A DNA stretch of 64,000 nt from Anaerolineae bacterium (GTDB taxonomy: Bacteria; Chloroflexota; Anaerolineae; Aggregatilineales; Phototrophicaceae), in contig JALHNT010000009.1 of the NCBI GenBank assembly GCA_022843385.1, positions 62,001 to 126,000 on the forward strand, written 5' to 3'. The notes below the pieces were generated by a model. It ran no database searches. It was not told the DNA's origin and worked only from the letters and a program-made list of their open reading frames with translations. The position numbers were made by a program, and so were the translations under genes. Of this stretch, positions 17,174-25,673 are shown one piece after another. The number at the start of each line of letters is the position of its first letter. Position 1 is the first letter of the stretch.

Positions 17174-19017
17174 CGCACAGCCAGCTCAAGTTGATATTCG
17201 ACCGGCACTGTAGTCACGGGGGCAAAAGGCGAGAGAACGATGAGCACCCGGTCAACGCCGTGCTGGAGCGGCAGCGTCCACTGGCTCTCGACCGGTGCCA
17301 GCCAGCGCGTCACCTGGGGGTCGCCAGTCCCTTCCTGTACCACCTGCACCCACATCTGCTGCGGCAGCCGGTTATCCGTCCGCACCCAGCCCTCCGCTGC
17401 CCAACCGCCACCGTCGGCTTCGAAATCGCTGGCATAGCCGATCTCCGGGATGCGAACATCATCGAGCGCCAGACCCGGCTGGGTGATGGCATCATCGGTC
17501 AGCAAGGCAAAGCGCAGCAGGATCGCTTGACCGGCAAAGGCATCCAGCAACAGGGATTGATCGAGCCACCCGTCACTGGTGCCAGTGTAGCCAGGGCCAT
17601 AGGCCGCGCTCAAGGGATTGGTCGTGTCCATTTCCGGTGTGGCGAGGGTCGTCCAGGTCGCGCCAGCATCGCGGCTGACCATCACATAAGCATAATCCCA
17701 GTAGTCCTCGATGTCGTACCACACCCGATAATGCAGCGTGGCGCTCGTCACCGCGCGCAGGTCAACGGCACGGGTGAGGGTGGTCTCGCTGTTATCCGCC
17801 TTGTTGCTGTACCACAGCCACTCACCGCTGGGGGCATCGGTCGGGATCAGGCGCACACTCTCCGGCATCTCAACCCGGATGTCCAGCATCTCATGACCGG
17901 CCAGCCCGGCGGCGACATAGTAATCAGCGGCATACTGGCGCGACTCGTGCTGCCGTGAGTAAGGATACGCTGTCACCGTAGCCAGTGTACGCGCCCCTTG
18001 CACAGTATCCGGCAGCAGTTGATAACCATAAAGACTGTGATCCATCAGACCATTCGCCAGCACCCAATCGGCGTAGAAGGCATCCGCGCCTGGCTGACCG
18101 AGGTCGCGCAGCGTCTGGTCATATGAGAGCAACCCGGTCTGCGGATTCAGGCTCAAGGCTCGCAGTGCCTCCAGGCCAAAGCGCTCGTAAAAGTAAGCGG
18201 TGAAGAGCATGGCCGCACCATAATGGGCATCGCGTGATCCGGTCTCTGCCCAGTCATTGAGCTGCGTCTGTGGACGATTGAGAAACGACTGCGACGCGCC
18301 GGCGTCACCATAAAGGAGAAGCTGAGTGAAACTCGAAAATCCTTCGTTGACCCACGTCGCTTCATTGCGCTGCATATTGAAGCGAATCATATGCTGGAAT
18401 TCGTGGGCGACAATGCTCTGGATGATCCAGCTATCCAGGCTGATTCTGCCGAGCGTGTCCAGATTGAAGAACAACATCTCATGCTGATTGCTGGTCGGGA
18501 TGATGGCCTGCGGATAGGTGTGGCGGCTGACGAAATAGGCCGCCAAGGTGCTGCCGAGTCCATTGGCGAACAAGGCATGGATACGCGGGTCGCCATCGAT
18601 GCCGGGGTTGGCTTCCACGCCGGCCCACAAATCGCGCACCGGTTGATAAATCGCCTCGTCGAAGTGCGCCGCCAGCCGCCCCAGCGCCGCCTCATCCACA
18701 TTCGCGCCGTCCTCTACCCACATATAAATGTGCTGCCCCACAACGCGCAGCGAGGCCGTAACCTTAAACTCGCGGTTATCCACCACATTATTGACCCAGA
18801 AGGCCTGTCGTTCCCCGACCCGTCGCGCCGGTGCTTGTGAGGGCGTGGCCGGGATCGACACGATGCCGCGCAGCTCACCCGCCAGCCGCACCGGGTCATT
18901 CACTTGGATCACCGCCTGTTCCAGCGCGGCCACTGTCGGGTAAGCTTCGGCCTCCTGCGCTGCCGCCGGATAGCCGAGGTATAACATCGACAAAAGAAGG
19001 ACAAGACGCAGCCTCAA
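17170..19017 (-). CDS. Secreted zinc metalloprotease (HExxH, M6/M30-like)
   Basis: A 615-residue exported protein. A signal peptide (LRLRLVLLLSMLYLGYPAAAQ, cut near 21) is followed by a catalytic domain with H205-E-F-Q-H209 and, fifteen residues on, NEG with E225 as the likely third zinc ligand. The C-terminal third is beta-rich with LDDVRIPEIGYASDFE and AEGW, like immune-inhibitor-A type jelly-roll modules. The start is read as TTG at 19015-19017, because GGAGG lies 7 nt upstream and the TTG overlaps the previous stop codon as TTGA; the longer frame starting at 19074 lies inside that gene. It probably degrades extracellular protein; the target is unknown. Confidence 0.8.
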   Translation of the reverse strand: MRLRLVLLLSMLYLGYPAAAQEAEAYPTVAALEQAVIQVNDPVRLAGELRGIVSIPATPSQAPARRVGERQAFWVNNVVDNREFKVTASLRVVGQHIYMWVEDGANVDEAALGRLAAHFDEAIYQPVRDLWAGVEANPGIDGDPRIHALFANGLGSTLAAYFVSRHTYPQAIIPTSNQHEMLFFNLDTLGRISLDSWIIQSIVAHEFQHMIRFNMQRNEATWVNEGFSSFTQLLLYGDAGASQSFLNRPQTQLNDWAETGSRDAHYGAAMLFTAYFYERFGLEALRALSLNPQTGLLSYDQTLRDLGQPGADAFYADWVLANGLMDHSLYGYQLLPDTVQGARTLATVTAYPYSRQHESRQYAADYYVAAGLAGHEMLDIRVEMPESVRLIPTDAPSGEWLWYSNKADNSETTLTRAVDLRAVTSATLHYRVWYDIEDYWDYAYVMVSRDAGATWTTLATPEMDTTNPLSAAYGPGYTGTSDGWLDQSLLLDAFAGQAILLRFALLTDDAITQPGLALDDVRIPEIGYASDFEADGGGWAAEGWVRTDNRLPQQMWVQVVQEGTGDPQVTRWLAPVESQWTLPLQHGVDRVLIVLSPFAPVTTVPVEYQLELAVR

Positions 19018-20729
19018 CGTACTACCTCCACCTGTATTCCCTGTTCGCCCAGCGCGGCCAGCAGGGCATCCCATTGATCGGCGCGGACGATGACGGCCAT
19101 TGGCCCCAGTTTAGCGCCCAGATAGCGGCGCAGCGCCGGCGTATCAAAGATGCGGTTGAGGGTGTCGGTGTCGGTGGTACGCAAGACCTGTAGCTGTTCC
19201 AGCGAGACATTGGCCGATGGCCCGGAGCGCCAGTTGTCGAGCAGGCGCAGGATGGCTTCCGGCAGTGGCTTATCGCCCAGCGCCCGCGTCAGAAAGCTGC
19301 TGATATGACCGGTGTTGATCCCCTGCTGGGCAGCCCGTTGAATGCCGGCCGCGTCCAGCTTATAGGTATAGGGATCACCCGCGCCAACCCAGGTGGTAAA
19401 ACGCGCGATCTGGAAGCGATCCACCCGCGAGACTTTGCGCGGCACCAGAATGCTGCCGTCATCCTTAACCGCAACCTTATCTTCCGCTTCCTGTGGCGTC
19501 GGCCAGGGGGTCTGCCCCAGGAAGGCGCGACCATAGGCCGTCAGCCGAACGGCTCCGTCAGCACGATCCACCAGCCCCAGCCAGTGCATCGGCGTGGCGA
19601 GGTAATATTCCAGCAGCGCACCTTCCACCGCATCCCAACTTTCGAAGCCGCTGATGTACTCGTTCTGGTCATTGCGGATATACCAACTGGCGTAATCACC
19701 GCCGGGGCGCTGGAAATCCGGCTCCGTCTCCTTGACCGCGTCGATGAAGTCGGCCACCGCCCACCACTCTTGTTTAGGCACCAGCTCACCCATGATATCC
19801 AGCGCATTGCTGCGCGCTACGGCCGCATCATACTCATCCAGTTCGCCGCCGGGGTCGGGGTGCAGACCGGGTAAAAACCACATCTCACGGAAATACTGCC
19901 CACCGCGCCAGCCTTCCGCCAACGCCTGCACCTGGGCCGCCCGCGTCGACTCCAGCCAGCGGCGGGTTTCGGCCCGCTTGGGAAAGGCTTTGCCCGCCTG
20001 AATCTCGACTAAGTCGCTGCTGATGCTGATGGCGAACAGGAAGTGAATGCGCTCGTCTTCCGGCTTGAGCAAGTGCTTGCGCAACCAGTCGCGCTCCTCA
20101 TCGCCCAACCATCCCGTCTCAACATTCGGGCTGAACAATTGCAGATAAGCCAGTAATGTCGCCATGTCATCGACCAGCGAGGTATCGGCCTGCTTCGCCC
20201 CGGTCACTTCAGTGAGAGGTTCGATCAGCGGCTCTTCCGATTGTTCCTCGGCTGGCAGCGGTTCACCGGCAGCCAGATTGGAATAAGATGTCTTGCGCAC
20301 CGGCAGCGCCCGCAGCAGATCTTCCGGCACATAGATCATCAACTGGGCACCGGTATCGGCCAGCGAGAATGTCTGTGCCACCAGCCCGCGATAATACAAT
20401 CCTTCGGCGATGCTGCGCGGCTTTTCCAACGGCTTCTCGCGTTCGATCTGGGCGATCCCCATCTGACGAATCTCGCCAAATAAGCGGCTGAATTTCGCCA
20501 TCGGCATCTGCCCACCGGCGACGACCAGCATTTGCAGGGCGCCCCGCTGATCGTCGCTCAATCCATCCCACACCACTTCGGTGCGCGCTGGGTTGAGCAT
20601 AACCTCGCGCACGGCAGCGATCTGAGCCGAGCGATCCAGCCCGGTGATATTCACTTTCCAGAATTTCGCCAGCACCGACAATACACCGGCATCGACATCG
20701 TCTTGTAAGGTCAGGTTGAGGGGTTTCAT
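19014..20729 (-). CDS. Helicase-associated domain protein (XPB/Ssl2-N-like), no helicase core
   Basis: A 571-residue soluble protein. Its C-terminal 200 residues (GSILVPRKVSRVDRFQIARFT... IFDTPALRRYLGAKLGPMAVIV) match the 'helicase-associated' wing-helix region found before XPB-type helicases, and the N-terminal 100 residues are helical with a winged-helix look. No Walker A or DEAH motif is present, so it is not itself a helicase. Such stand-alone proteins occur in Chloroflexota and Actinobacteria and probably bind DNA or a partner. It is the first gene of a coupled operon with a secreted protease and a membrane transferase, an odd combination. Confidence 0.65.
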   Translation of the reverse strand: MKPLNLTLQDDVDAGVLSVLAKFWKVNITGLDRSAQIAAVREVMLNPARTEVVWDGLSDDQRGALQMLVVAGGQMPMAKFSRLFGEIRQMGIAQIEREKPLEKPRSIAEGLYYRGLVAQTFSLADTGAQLMIYVPEDLLRALPVRKTSYSNLAAGEPLPAEEQSEEPLIEPLTEVTGAKQADTSLVDDMATLLAYLQLFSPNVETGWLGDEERDWLRKHLLKPEDERIHFLFAISISSDLVEIQAGKAFPKRAETRRWLESTRAAQVQALAEGWRGGQYFREMWFLPGLHPDPGGELDEYDAAVARSNALDIMGELVPKQEWWAVADFIDAVKETEPDFQRPGGDYASWYIRNDQNEYISGFESWDAVEGALLEYYLATPMHWLGLVDRADGAVRLTAYGRAFLGQTPWPTPQEAEDKVAVKDDGSILVPRKVSRVDRFQIARFTTWVGAGDPYTYKLDAAGIQRAAQQGINTGHISSFLTRALGDKPLPEAILRLLDNWRSGPSANVSLEQLQVLRTTDTDTLNRIFDTPALRRYLGAKLGPMAVIVRADQWDALLAALGEQGIQVEVVR

Positions 20730-20909
20730 AAGGCGCTGCCTGTTCTAATTGGGACATTCACAGTTTATGTGCGATCACGGGAATACGCCAGACAGGGTCA
20801 ATCGTGACGAATTTCACAGAAAATTTACGCAAATTTATGACTGATCTCAACTTCAACCAACAGGCTTGATCTATAATTAATATAGTAACAAATAAACGAG
20901 GTGAACCTT

Positions 20910-21359
20910 ATGTTTTCTTCACCCAATGTCAATGACCTGCCTGCCGATGAGCGGCAATCGCTCCGTGAGCAAATTTACCATTTCGCTACCGATGCCGAGA
21001 ATGGCCTGGGCATGGACAACAGCAGTGCACAGAACTTCGTGAATCAATGGCTGAATAGTCGGCGCGGCTGGAACCTTGAACAATTTCAGCAGACGTATCG
21101 TGAAGCCTATCGTTTTGCCTGTGGCGATAGTCTGCATGGCGAAGGATTAGGGCTCTACAGCAGTTTTGCTCGCGATTACGCGATACACTGGGCCATTGAA
21201 CATTATGGGCGGGACTTTGCCCGCTTTGAAGCAACTTATCGCGCTCAGTTCGCCCACGCCGTTGAACCCATCACCGAAGGTGGTCTAGGGATGGGGCGCG
21301 GACTCGCTAAGCAGTACGCGCTATCGCAGGCCAAACGCGAATCGGCCAACGCCGCTTAA
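20910..21359 (+). CDS. Small soluble protein with about 2.5 copies of a 45-residue repeat
   Basis: A 149-residue protein of no family I recognise. It has three related segments: FATDAENGLGMDNSSAQNF (25-43), FACGDSLHGEGLGLYSSFA (69-87) and FAHAVEPITEGGLGMGRGLA (114-133). The first two are each followed by an A/V-x-x-W helix and then F-x-x-TYR-x-x (59-66 and 106-112). The unit is thus FA-...-GLG(M/L)-...-YA-x-x-W-...-F-TYR, likely a helical repeat. GAGGTGA lies 5 nt before the ATG, and TATAAT at 20872-20877 may be the -10. It has no signal peptide or membrane segment and stands alone between a divergent and a convergent neighbour. Confidence 0.75.
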   Translation: MFSSPNVNDLPADERQSLREQIYHFATDAENGLGMDNSSAQNFVNQWLNSRRGWNLEQFQQTYREAYRFACGDSLHGEGLGLYSSFARDYAIHWAIEHYGRDFARFEATYRAQFAHAVEPITEGGLGMGRGLAKQYALSQAKRESANAA

Positions 21360-21368
21360 ATTCAAAAC

Positions 21369-21390
21369 GGGGGACGCATCAGTGTCCCCC
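21369..21390. terminator. Shared terminator hairpin between convergent genes
   Basis: Stem GGGGGAC/GTCCCCC with an 8-nt loop. Read on the minus strand it is followed by GTTTTGAATTT, so it best ends the LysM gene; on the plus strand the T-run is poor. Confidence 0.65.
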
Positions 21391-21402
21391 CATCTGTAGC
21401 CG

Positions 21403-22407
21403 TTATGGCAAGTCCTGCGTCTCCGGCACACGGAATGATCCTTGTACCGTGCCGCGCGCATCACGCAGCGTGACGGTATCGCCTGCTTCAAAAGCCGCCT
21501 GATTCCGATTCCAGAACAGGGCAATCGCCGTATCCTGCCCTACCCGGCTGTAGATCGTCACCAACCCCCGCGAAAAGAGAATACGCTCGGTGAAGGTATA
21601 GGTATTCCCCTGCCCGTCCGAGAGTGTCCAATCCAGCAGGTTGACGTTGCTGCCATTATTGCGGATGACCACCCCTTCCGCCGTGATGTCACCTGCGGCC
21701 TGAACCTCAGCAATCTCGACCTGGGCGCTGGCGGCTGTCGGTGGCAGGGTGATGGTCGGGCGCACCGTCGGCGCAGCGGTCGTGTCGCTAGTCGCTTCAG
21801 CGGTGCCTTCCGCCGACTCAACCGTAGGGGTTGTATCTTCGGGCACTTCACTGGTGGGCGCAGCCGGAGTGGCTGCTGTTAGCGGGCAACCTTCCAGCGG
21901 GACGATCAGCACATCGCCAATTTGCAGGAACGTGGCGGTCTCATCATTCAGCCCATTCACTTCCATCAAGCGGAACGGATCTGCCCCGTACTGCACCGCC
22001 ACGCCGAAGGGCGTATCGCCTTCCACCAGCGCATGGGGAATACAATTTTCCGGCAGCACGGTCGACGCTGCGCCGGGTTCGGACGCATTAGCATCACCAA
22101 TATTCAACGGCTGCGCACCGCCAATGCCTTCCTGGGTCGGTGCCTGCGCTACGGTTGTGCCGCTGTTATCCAGCACACTGGGTGGAACAATCACCTGACC
22201 CGGCAGCGGGGTCGCGGTGACGACAACCACGCGCGGCGTCGCATTCAGATCCGTCGTCGCCGTCACCAGTATTGGCACGGTGATGACCACCTGGCTCGTG
22301 CCAGCCGGTTGGGCACCCGGACTGAGAAAATTGACCACCGCCAGAACCACCGCCAGTGAAATCAGCACATTCAATACAACGAACATAATCAGGGTACGAC
22401 GCCGCAT
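21403..22407 (-). CDS. Membrane-anchored LysM and lamin-tail domain protein
   Basis: A 334-residue protein. Residues about 7-30 form one membrane anchor, residues about 130-175 a LysM domain (HALVEGDTPFGVAVQYGADP... LQIGDVLIVPL) that would bind peptidoglycan or chitin-like glycans, then a Thr/Pro/Ala-rich linker, and residues about 230-330 a lamin-tail-type beta domain (IRNNGSNVNLLDWTLSDGQGNTYTF... GDTVTLRDARG). It is therefore an extracytoplasmic wall-associated protein. GAGGAAA lies 3-8 nt before the ATG. The linker has the compositional bias usual for exported Chloroflexota proteins. Confidence 0.85.
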   Translation of the reverse strand: MRRRTLIMFVVLNVLISLAVVLAVVNFLSPGAQPAGTSQVVITVPILVTATTDLNATPRVVVVTATPLPGQVIVPPSVLDNSGTTVAQAPTQEGIGGAQPLNIGDANASEPGAASTVLPENCIPHALVEGDTPFGVAVQYGADPFRLMEVNGLNDETATFLQIGDVLIVPLEGCPLTAATPAAPTSEVPEDTTPTVESAEGTAEATSDTTAAPTVRPTITLPPTAASAQVEIAEVQAAGDITAEGVVIRNNGSNVNLLDWTLSDGQGNTYTFTERILFSRGLVTIYSRVGQDTAIALFWNRNQAAFEAGDTVTLRDARGTVQGSFRVPETQDLP

Positions 22408-22499
22408 GGTTTCCTCTTCACGCTAAAGCCCCCAAAGAAGCCCCTATGCGGAGTTTAGCATGGTGGTCAGAGGTGGGCAATTGGCGAGTTCGATTTCAG

Positions 22500-23222
22500 T
22501 TAGGTTGACGCCAGGGTGATCTGTAAGCCCTTGACGCCGACGCCGGGGCCGAAGTCGCGCCGGGGATCGAAGGACCAGCGACCAGTTGCCATGTTGGTGA
22601 TGATGCAAACTGAGGCATAAGGCAGGCCGAGTTCCGCCGCCAGCCAGACCTCTGGTGCCAGCGTCATCCCCACTACCGCTGCCCCGCCCCAGCCCGCCAG
22701 AGCGATCTCCGCCGCTGTCTCCAACCGCGGCCCCTCGGTGCAGACATACACGCCATGCGCAGCGCAAGGGAGCGCCAGCCGCGCACAGGCATCGATCAGC
22801 CGTTGTCGCAGATCATCGGAGAATGGGGAGCCATGCGGCGTTCGCCGATCGGTTATTTCATCACCAAAGCTGCTATGCGTCCGCGCCCGCGTCAGGTCGA
22901 GCAGGTCGTGGGGGATGACGACATCGCCCACGCGCAGCCCCGGCGCAATCGCCCCGACGCCATTCCAGGAGTAAATGGCGCTGGTACCCAACTCACGCGC
23001 TGCCCACAACACCGCCCGGTGATTGACAAAGGCGGCGCTGCGCTGCAAGCCATCCTCGCCGTGACGCGAACTGAACCAGGCCGCGCGGCCTTCGTGGGTG
23101 ATGTGGACAAATGGGGGCGATAAGCCGAAAGGGGTCTCAAGCTGCCGCCGTTCACCAACAGTGACATGCTCGTGCAGCTTGAGATGATAAGCAGCCGTGC
23201 CGCCCAGAATGACCGGCGTCAT
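22500..23222 (-). CDS. MTAP/purine nucleoside phosphorylase family protein
   Basis: A 240-residue phosphorylase of the MTAP/PNP class. It has the phosphate site SSRHGEDG near 50, the SWNGVGAI core, GVYVCTEGPRLETAAEI (family signature) and VGMTLAPEVWLAAELGLPYASVCIITNMATG. It would cleave methylthioadenosine or a purine nucleoside with phosphate. The protein is shorter than typical MTAP (about 260-290), and canonical 'NHRA' appears as VNHRAVLWA, so the exact nucleoside is uncertain. No clear Shine-Dalgarno precedes the ATG. Confidence 0.82.
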   Translation of the reverse strand: MTPVILGGTAAYHLKLHEHVTVGERRQLETPFGLSPPFVHITHEGRAAWFSSRHGEDGLQRSAAFVNHRAVLWAARELGTSAIYSWNGVGAIAPGLRVGDVVIPHDLLDLTRARTHSSFGDEITDRRTPHGSPFSDDLRQRLIDACARLALPCAAHGVYVCTEGPRLETAAEIALAGWGGAAVVGMTLAPEVWLAAELGLPYASVCIITNMATGRWSFDPRRDFGPGVGVKGLQITLAST

Positions 23223-23261
23223 ACCAGTCCGTTCCCGACACGGCTGAAGAACATCGAGTGC

Positions 23262-24164
23262 TTACTTCCGGGCACTGGCCCGTGCGGTGCGCGACACGGC
23301 AATCACACCCACCAGACCGAGCGCCAGCAGCGCCAGTAGTCCCAGATTACTGCTGCCGGTACCCAGCTCGTCGAAGAAACCGGTATCCGGTAGCGCTGTC
23401 GGGATGGCTGTCACTGGGCCGCCAATCGCTTCTGACGTTGGCGACGCGATGCCACCACCTTGCCCGCCGTTTACTGGCGCAAGCAGACTAGCCAAAGCCG
23501 TCGCTGTCAACGCTACTGAGTCGGCATTGATTTCAGCGGTGGGCGGAATAACCGCCAACGCGGTTTGGGTTGCTTCGGCATCGCGCTGCGCCTGAATGGC
23601 GATGGCGGTCTGCGCTTCTAACGTCAAATCAACCGTCGGCAGGATAGTTGGCGTGGCCGTCTCGGTTGGGATGGCTGTCGCCGTTGGCAGCGGAGTCAGA
23701 GCTGTCGCAGTTTGTGTCAGCGCCAGAACTGCATTAGCTGTGCTGGTCTGATCGATCAGCAAGGCCACTGCATTGTTGGTCAGCACAATCGCCGTCGCGG
23801 TCTGCTGAATCGGCGTTGGCCCGGTTGGCTGTAATGCCAGGAACAACACCACACCCAGACCGATCAGGAACAGCACGATCATCGCTGCCGCCAGGATGAC
23901 AAAGGTGCGGTTGCTGCGCCGTTCGCCGGCCGGTTCGTCTTCTTCTAACTCCGGCATATCCTGATCTTCGAAGCCGAACTCGCCTGGCGAGTCGTCATCG
24001 AGATTGATGTCGGGCGAATCATCATCAAAACTGAAGTCATCGTCACCTTTTTTGGCCTGGCTGCTGCCGGATTTGGCGTCTTTCCCGGCATCACCAAAGT
24101 CAAAATCGTCGTCGAAATTGAAATCGTCGTCGTCATCCTGCAAGTCGCGTCGGTTGAAGCTCAT
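23262..24164 (-). CDS. Acidic membrane protein with LPDTG sorting-type tail
   Basis: A 300-residue protein. Residues 8-90 are extremely acidic (runs of Asp), then comes a membrane segment at about 89-112 (FVILAAAMIVLFLIGLGVVLFL), then an Ala/Thr/Ile low-complexity stretch, and a C-terminal LPDTG at 258-262 followed by a hydrophobic helix and the basic tail SRTARASARK. The C-terminus is a sortase-type sorting signal. The start at 24162-24164 has CAGGAGAG 5 nt upstream. Having both an internal membrane anchor and an LPxTG tail is unusual. Two copies of a promoter-like 30-bp element lie upstream. Confidence 0.75.
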   Translation of the reverse strand: MSFNRRDLQDDDDDFNFDDDFDFGDAGKDAKSGSSQAKKGDDDFSFDDDSPDINLDDDSPGEFGFEDQDMPELEEDEPAGERRSNRTFVILAAAMIVLFLIGLGVVLFLALQPTGPTPIQQTATAIVLTNNAVALLIDQTSTANAVLALTQTATALTPLPTATAIPTETATPTILPTVDLTLEAQTAIAIQAQRDAEATQTALAVIPPTAEINADSVALTATALASLLAPVNGGQGGGIASPTSEAIGGPVTAIPTALPDTGFFDELGTGSSNLGLLALLALGLVGVIAVSRTARASARK

Positions 24165-24203
24165 AGTTCTCTCCTGAATGACGGGCGCAGCGTCATACCA
24201 ATC

Positions 24204-24233
24204 TATTGTAGATGCATCCGGCAAACCTCGCCA
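24204..24233 (-). promoter_or_regulatory. Promoter-like 30-bp repeat, proximal copy
   Basis: On the minus strand TGGCGA (24228-24233), a 17-bp spacer and TACAAT (24205-24210). Predicted start near 24198, giving a leader of about 34 nt to the LPDTG gene. An identical 30-bp copy lies 113 bp upstream. Confidence 0.55.
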
Positions 24234-24316
24234 CTGAACATCTGTCGCTGGCGGCTATTGAATGCCCCTAAACTTCGACGCGACTGTTCAGCCGACACAT
24301 CTTATTAGTCTTTGAT

Positions 24317-24346
24317 TATTGTAGATGCATCCGGCAAACCTCGCCA
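24317..24346 (-). repeat. Promoter-like 30-bp repeat, distal copy
   Basis: Identical over 30 bp to 24204-24233, in the same orientation. It may be a second tandem promoter or the trace of a short duplication. Confidence 0.55.
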
Positions 24347-24383
24347 GTGTACCTGAGCGCTACCGGTGCAGCAGACTCTCCGG

Positions 24384-25586
24384 CTATTTTGACGCACTCA
24401 AAATCGTCGTCAGCTTTTCCACCAATTGATCGACATGCGGCTTGTCGATAATCAGCGGCGGGACAAATCGGATGACATTCGTCCCGGCATTGACCAGCAG
24501 CAGGCCGTGCTGGTAACCCGCTTCGACCATCGCGCTCACATCACCCGTCAATTCCAGAGCCACCATCAGACCGCGACCGCGCACTTCCTTTATCAGTGGG
24601 CTGTTGATCTCCGACAGGCGCTCTTGCAGATAATTCCCAACCTCATTGACATGTTCAAGGAATTCCGGTTGGCTGATGCGCTGAAGTACATGTTTGGCTA
24701 CGCTGGTAATCATCGGGCCGCCGCCAAAGGTGGTGCCGTGCTCACCGGGGTGCATGGCGCTGGCGACTGCCTCAGTCAGAAGGATCGCGCCGATGGGCAG
24801 CCCACCGGCCAGCGGCTTCGCCAGCGTCATGATGTCCGGGGTGACGCCGCTGTGTTCATGCGCCCACAACTTGCCGGTGCGCCCCATGCCACACTGCACC
24901 TCATCGAAGATCAGCACCGCACCATGCTGGTCACACAACGCGCGCAGCCCGCGCAGGAATTCATCGGTCGCAATGTTGATGCCACCCTCGCCCTGGATCG
25001 GCTCGACGATCACGCCAGCGGTCTTCGGGCCAATCGCGGCGCGAGCGCTCTCCAGGTTGTTGAATTCGGCCAGGACGCTGTGCGGCATCAGCGGCATGAA
25101 GGGCTTCTGATACTTCTCTTTGGGTGTCAATGCCACAGCGCCCATTGTGCGTCCATGAAACGCGCCGCTGAAGTGAACGATCTCGGTCTTATCAGTTAGC
25201 CCTTTTTCGTACTGCACCTTGCGCGCCCACTTGACCGCGCCTTCATTCGCTTCGGCACCGCTGTTGGAGAAGAAGACACGATCGGCAAATGACTTCTCGA
25301 TCAACAGCGAAGCCAGTTCAATCGCCGGGGCGGTGTAATACAGATTGCTGGTATGGATGAGCCCCGCCGCCGCGGTCTGCATGGTTTGCGTCAGGCCAGC
25401 GTCGTTATAACCGAGGGCATTCACCGCGATGCCCGCCACCCAATCCAGATAGGGATGACCCTCACTGTCATAAAGATACGGGCCGTCACCGCTCACCAGC
25501 AGAAACGGCGGACGCTTGTAGGTCTGCGCCAGATAATGCTCGCCATCATCAACGAATTGTTCCGCCCGCGTCGGTGCGTTCAGCAT
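24384..25586 (-). CDS. argD: Acetylornithine aminotransferase family protein
   Basis: A 400-residue class III PLP aminotransferase. Visible motifs: YLDWVAGIAVNALGYND near 45-60, FSNSGAEANEGAVKWAR (cofactor phosphate), DEVQCGMGRTGKLWAHEHSGVTPDIMTLAKPLAGGLPIGA with the catalytic Lys in TLAKPL, and HGTTFGGGPM. This matches ArgD, which makes N-acetylornithine in arginine synthesis; succinylornithine or GABA/lysine aminotransferases are close alternatives. No other arg genes are nearby. GAGGAGAAAC precedes the ATG at 25584-25586. Confidence 0.85.
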   Translation of the reverse strand: MLNAPTRAEQFVDDGEHYLAQTYKRPPFLLVSGDGPYLYDSEGHPYLDWVAGIAVNALGYNDAGLTQTMQTAAAGLIHTSNLYYTAPAIELASLLIEKSFADRVFFSNSGAEANEGAVKWARKVQYEKGLTDKTEIVHFSGAFHGRTMGAVALTPKEKYQKPFMPLMPHSVLAEFNNLESARAAIGPKTAGVIVEPIQGEGGINIATDEFLRGLRALCDQHGAVLIFDEVQCGMGRTGKLWAHEHSGVTPDIMTLAKPLAGGLPIGAILLTEAVASAMHPGEHGTTFGGGPMITSVAKHVLQRISQPEFLEHVNEVGNYLQERLSEINSPLIKEVRGRGLMVALELTGDVSAMVEAGYQHGLLLVNAGTNVIRFVPPLIIDKPHVDQLVEKLTTILSASK

Positions 25587-25673
25587 GTTGTTTCTCCTCG
25601 TGGTTGTTGCTGTCCCATTCTACTCTGAAGCGGCGGCAAATCGCCATGACCGTTTCAGCCAATCCCATTCCGG

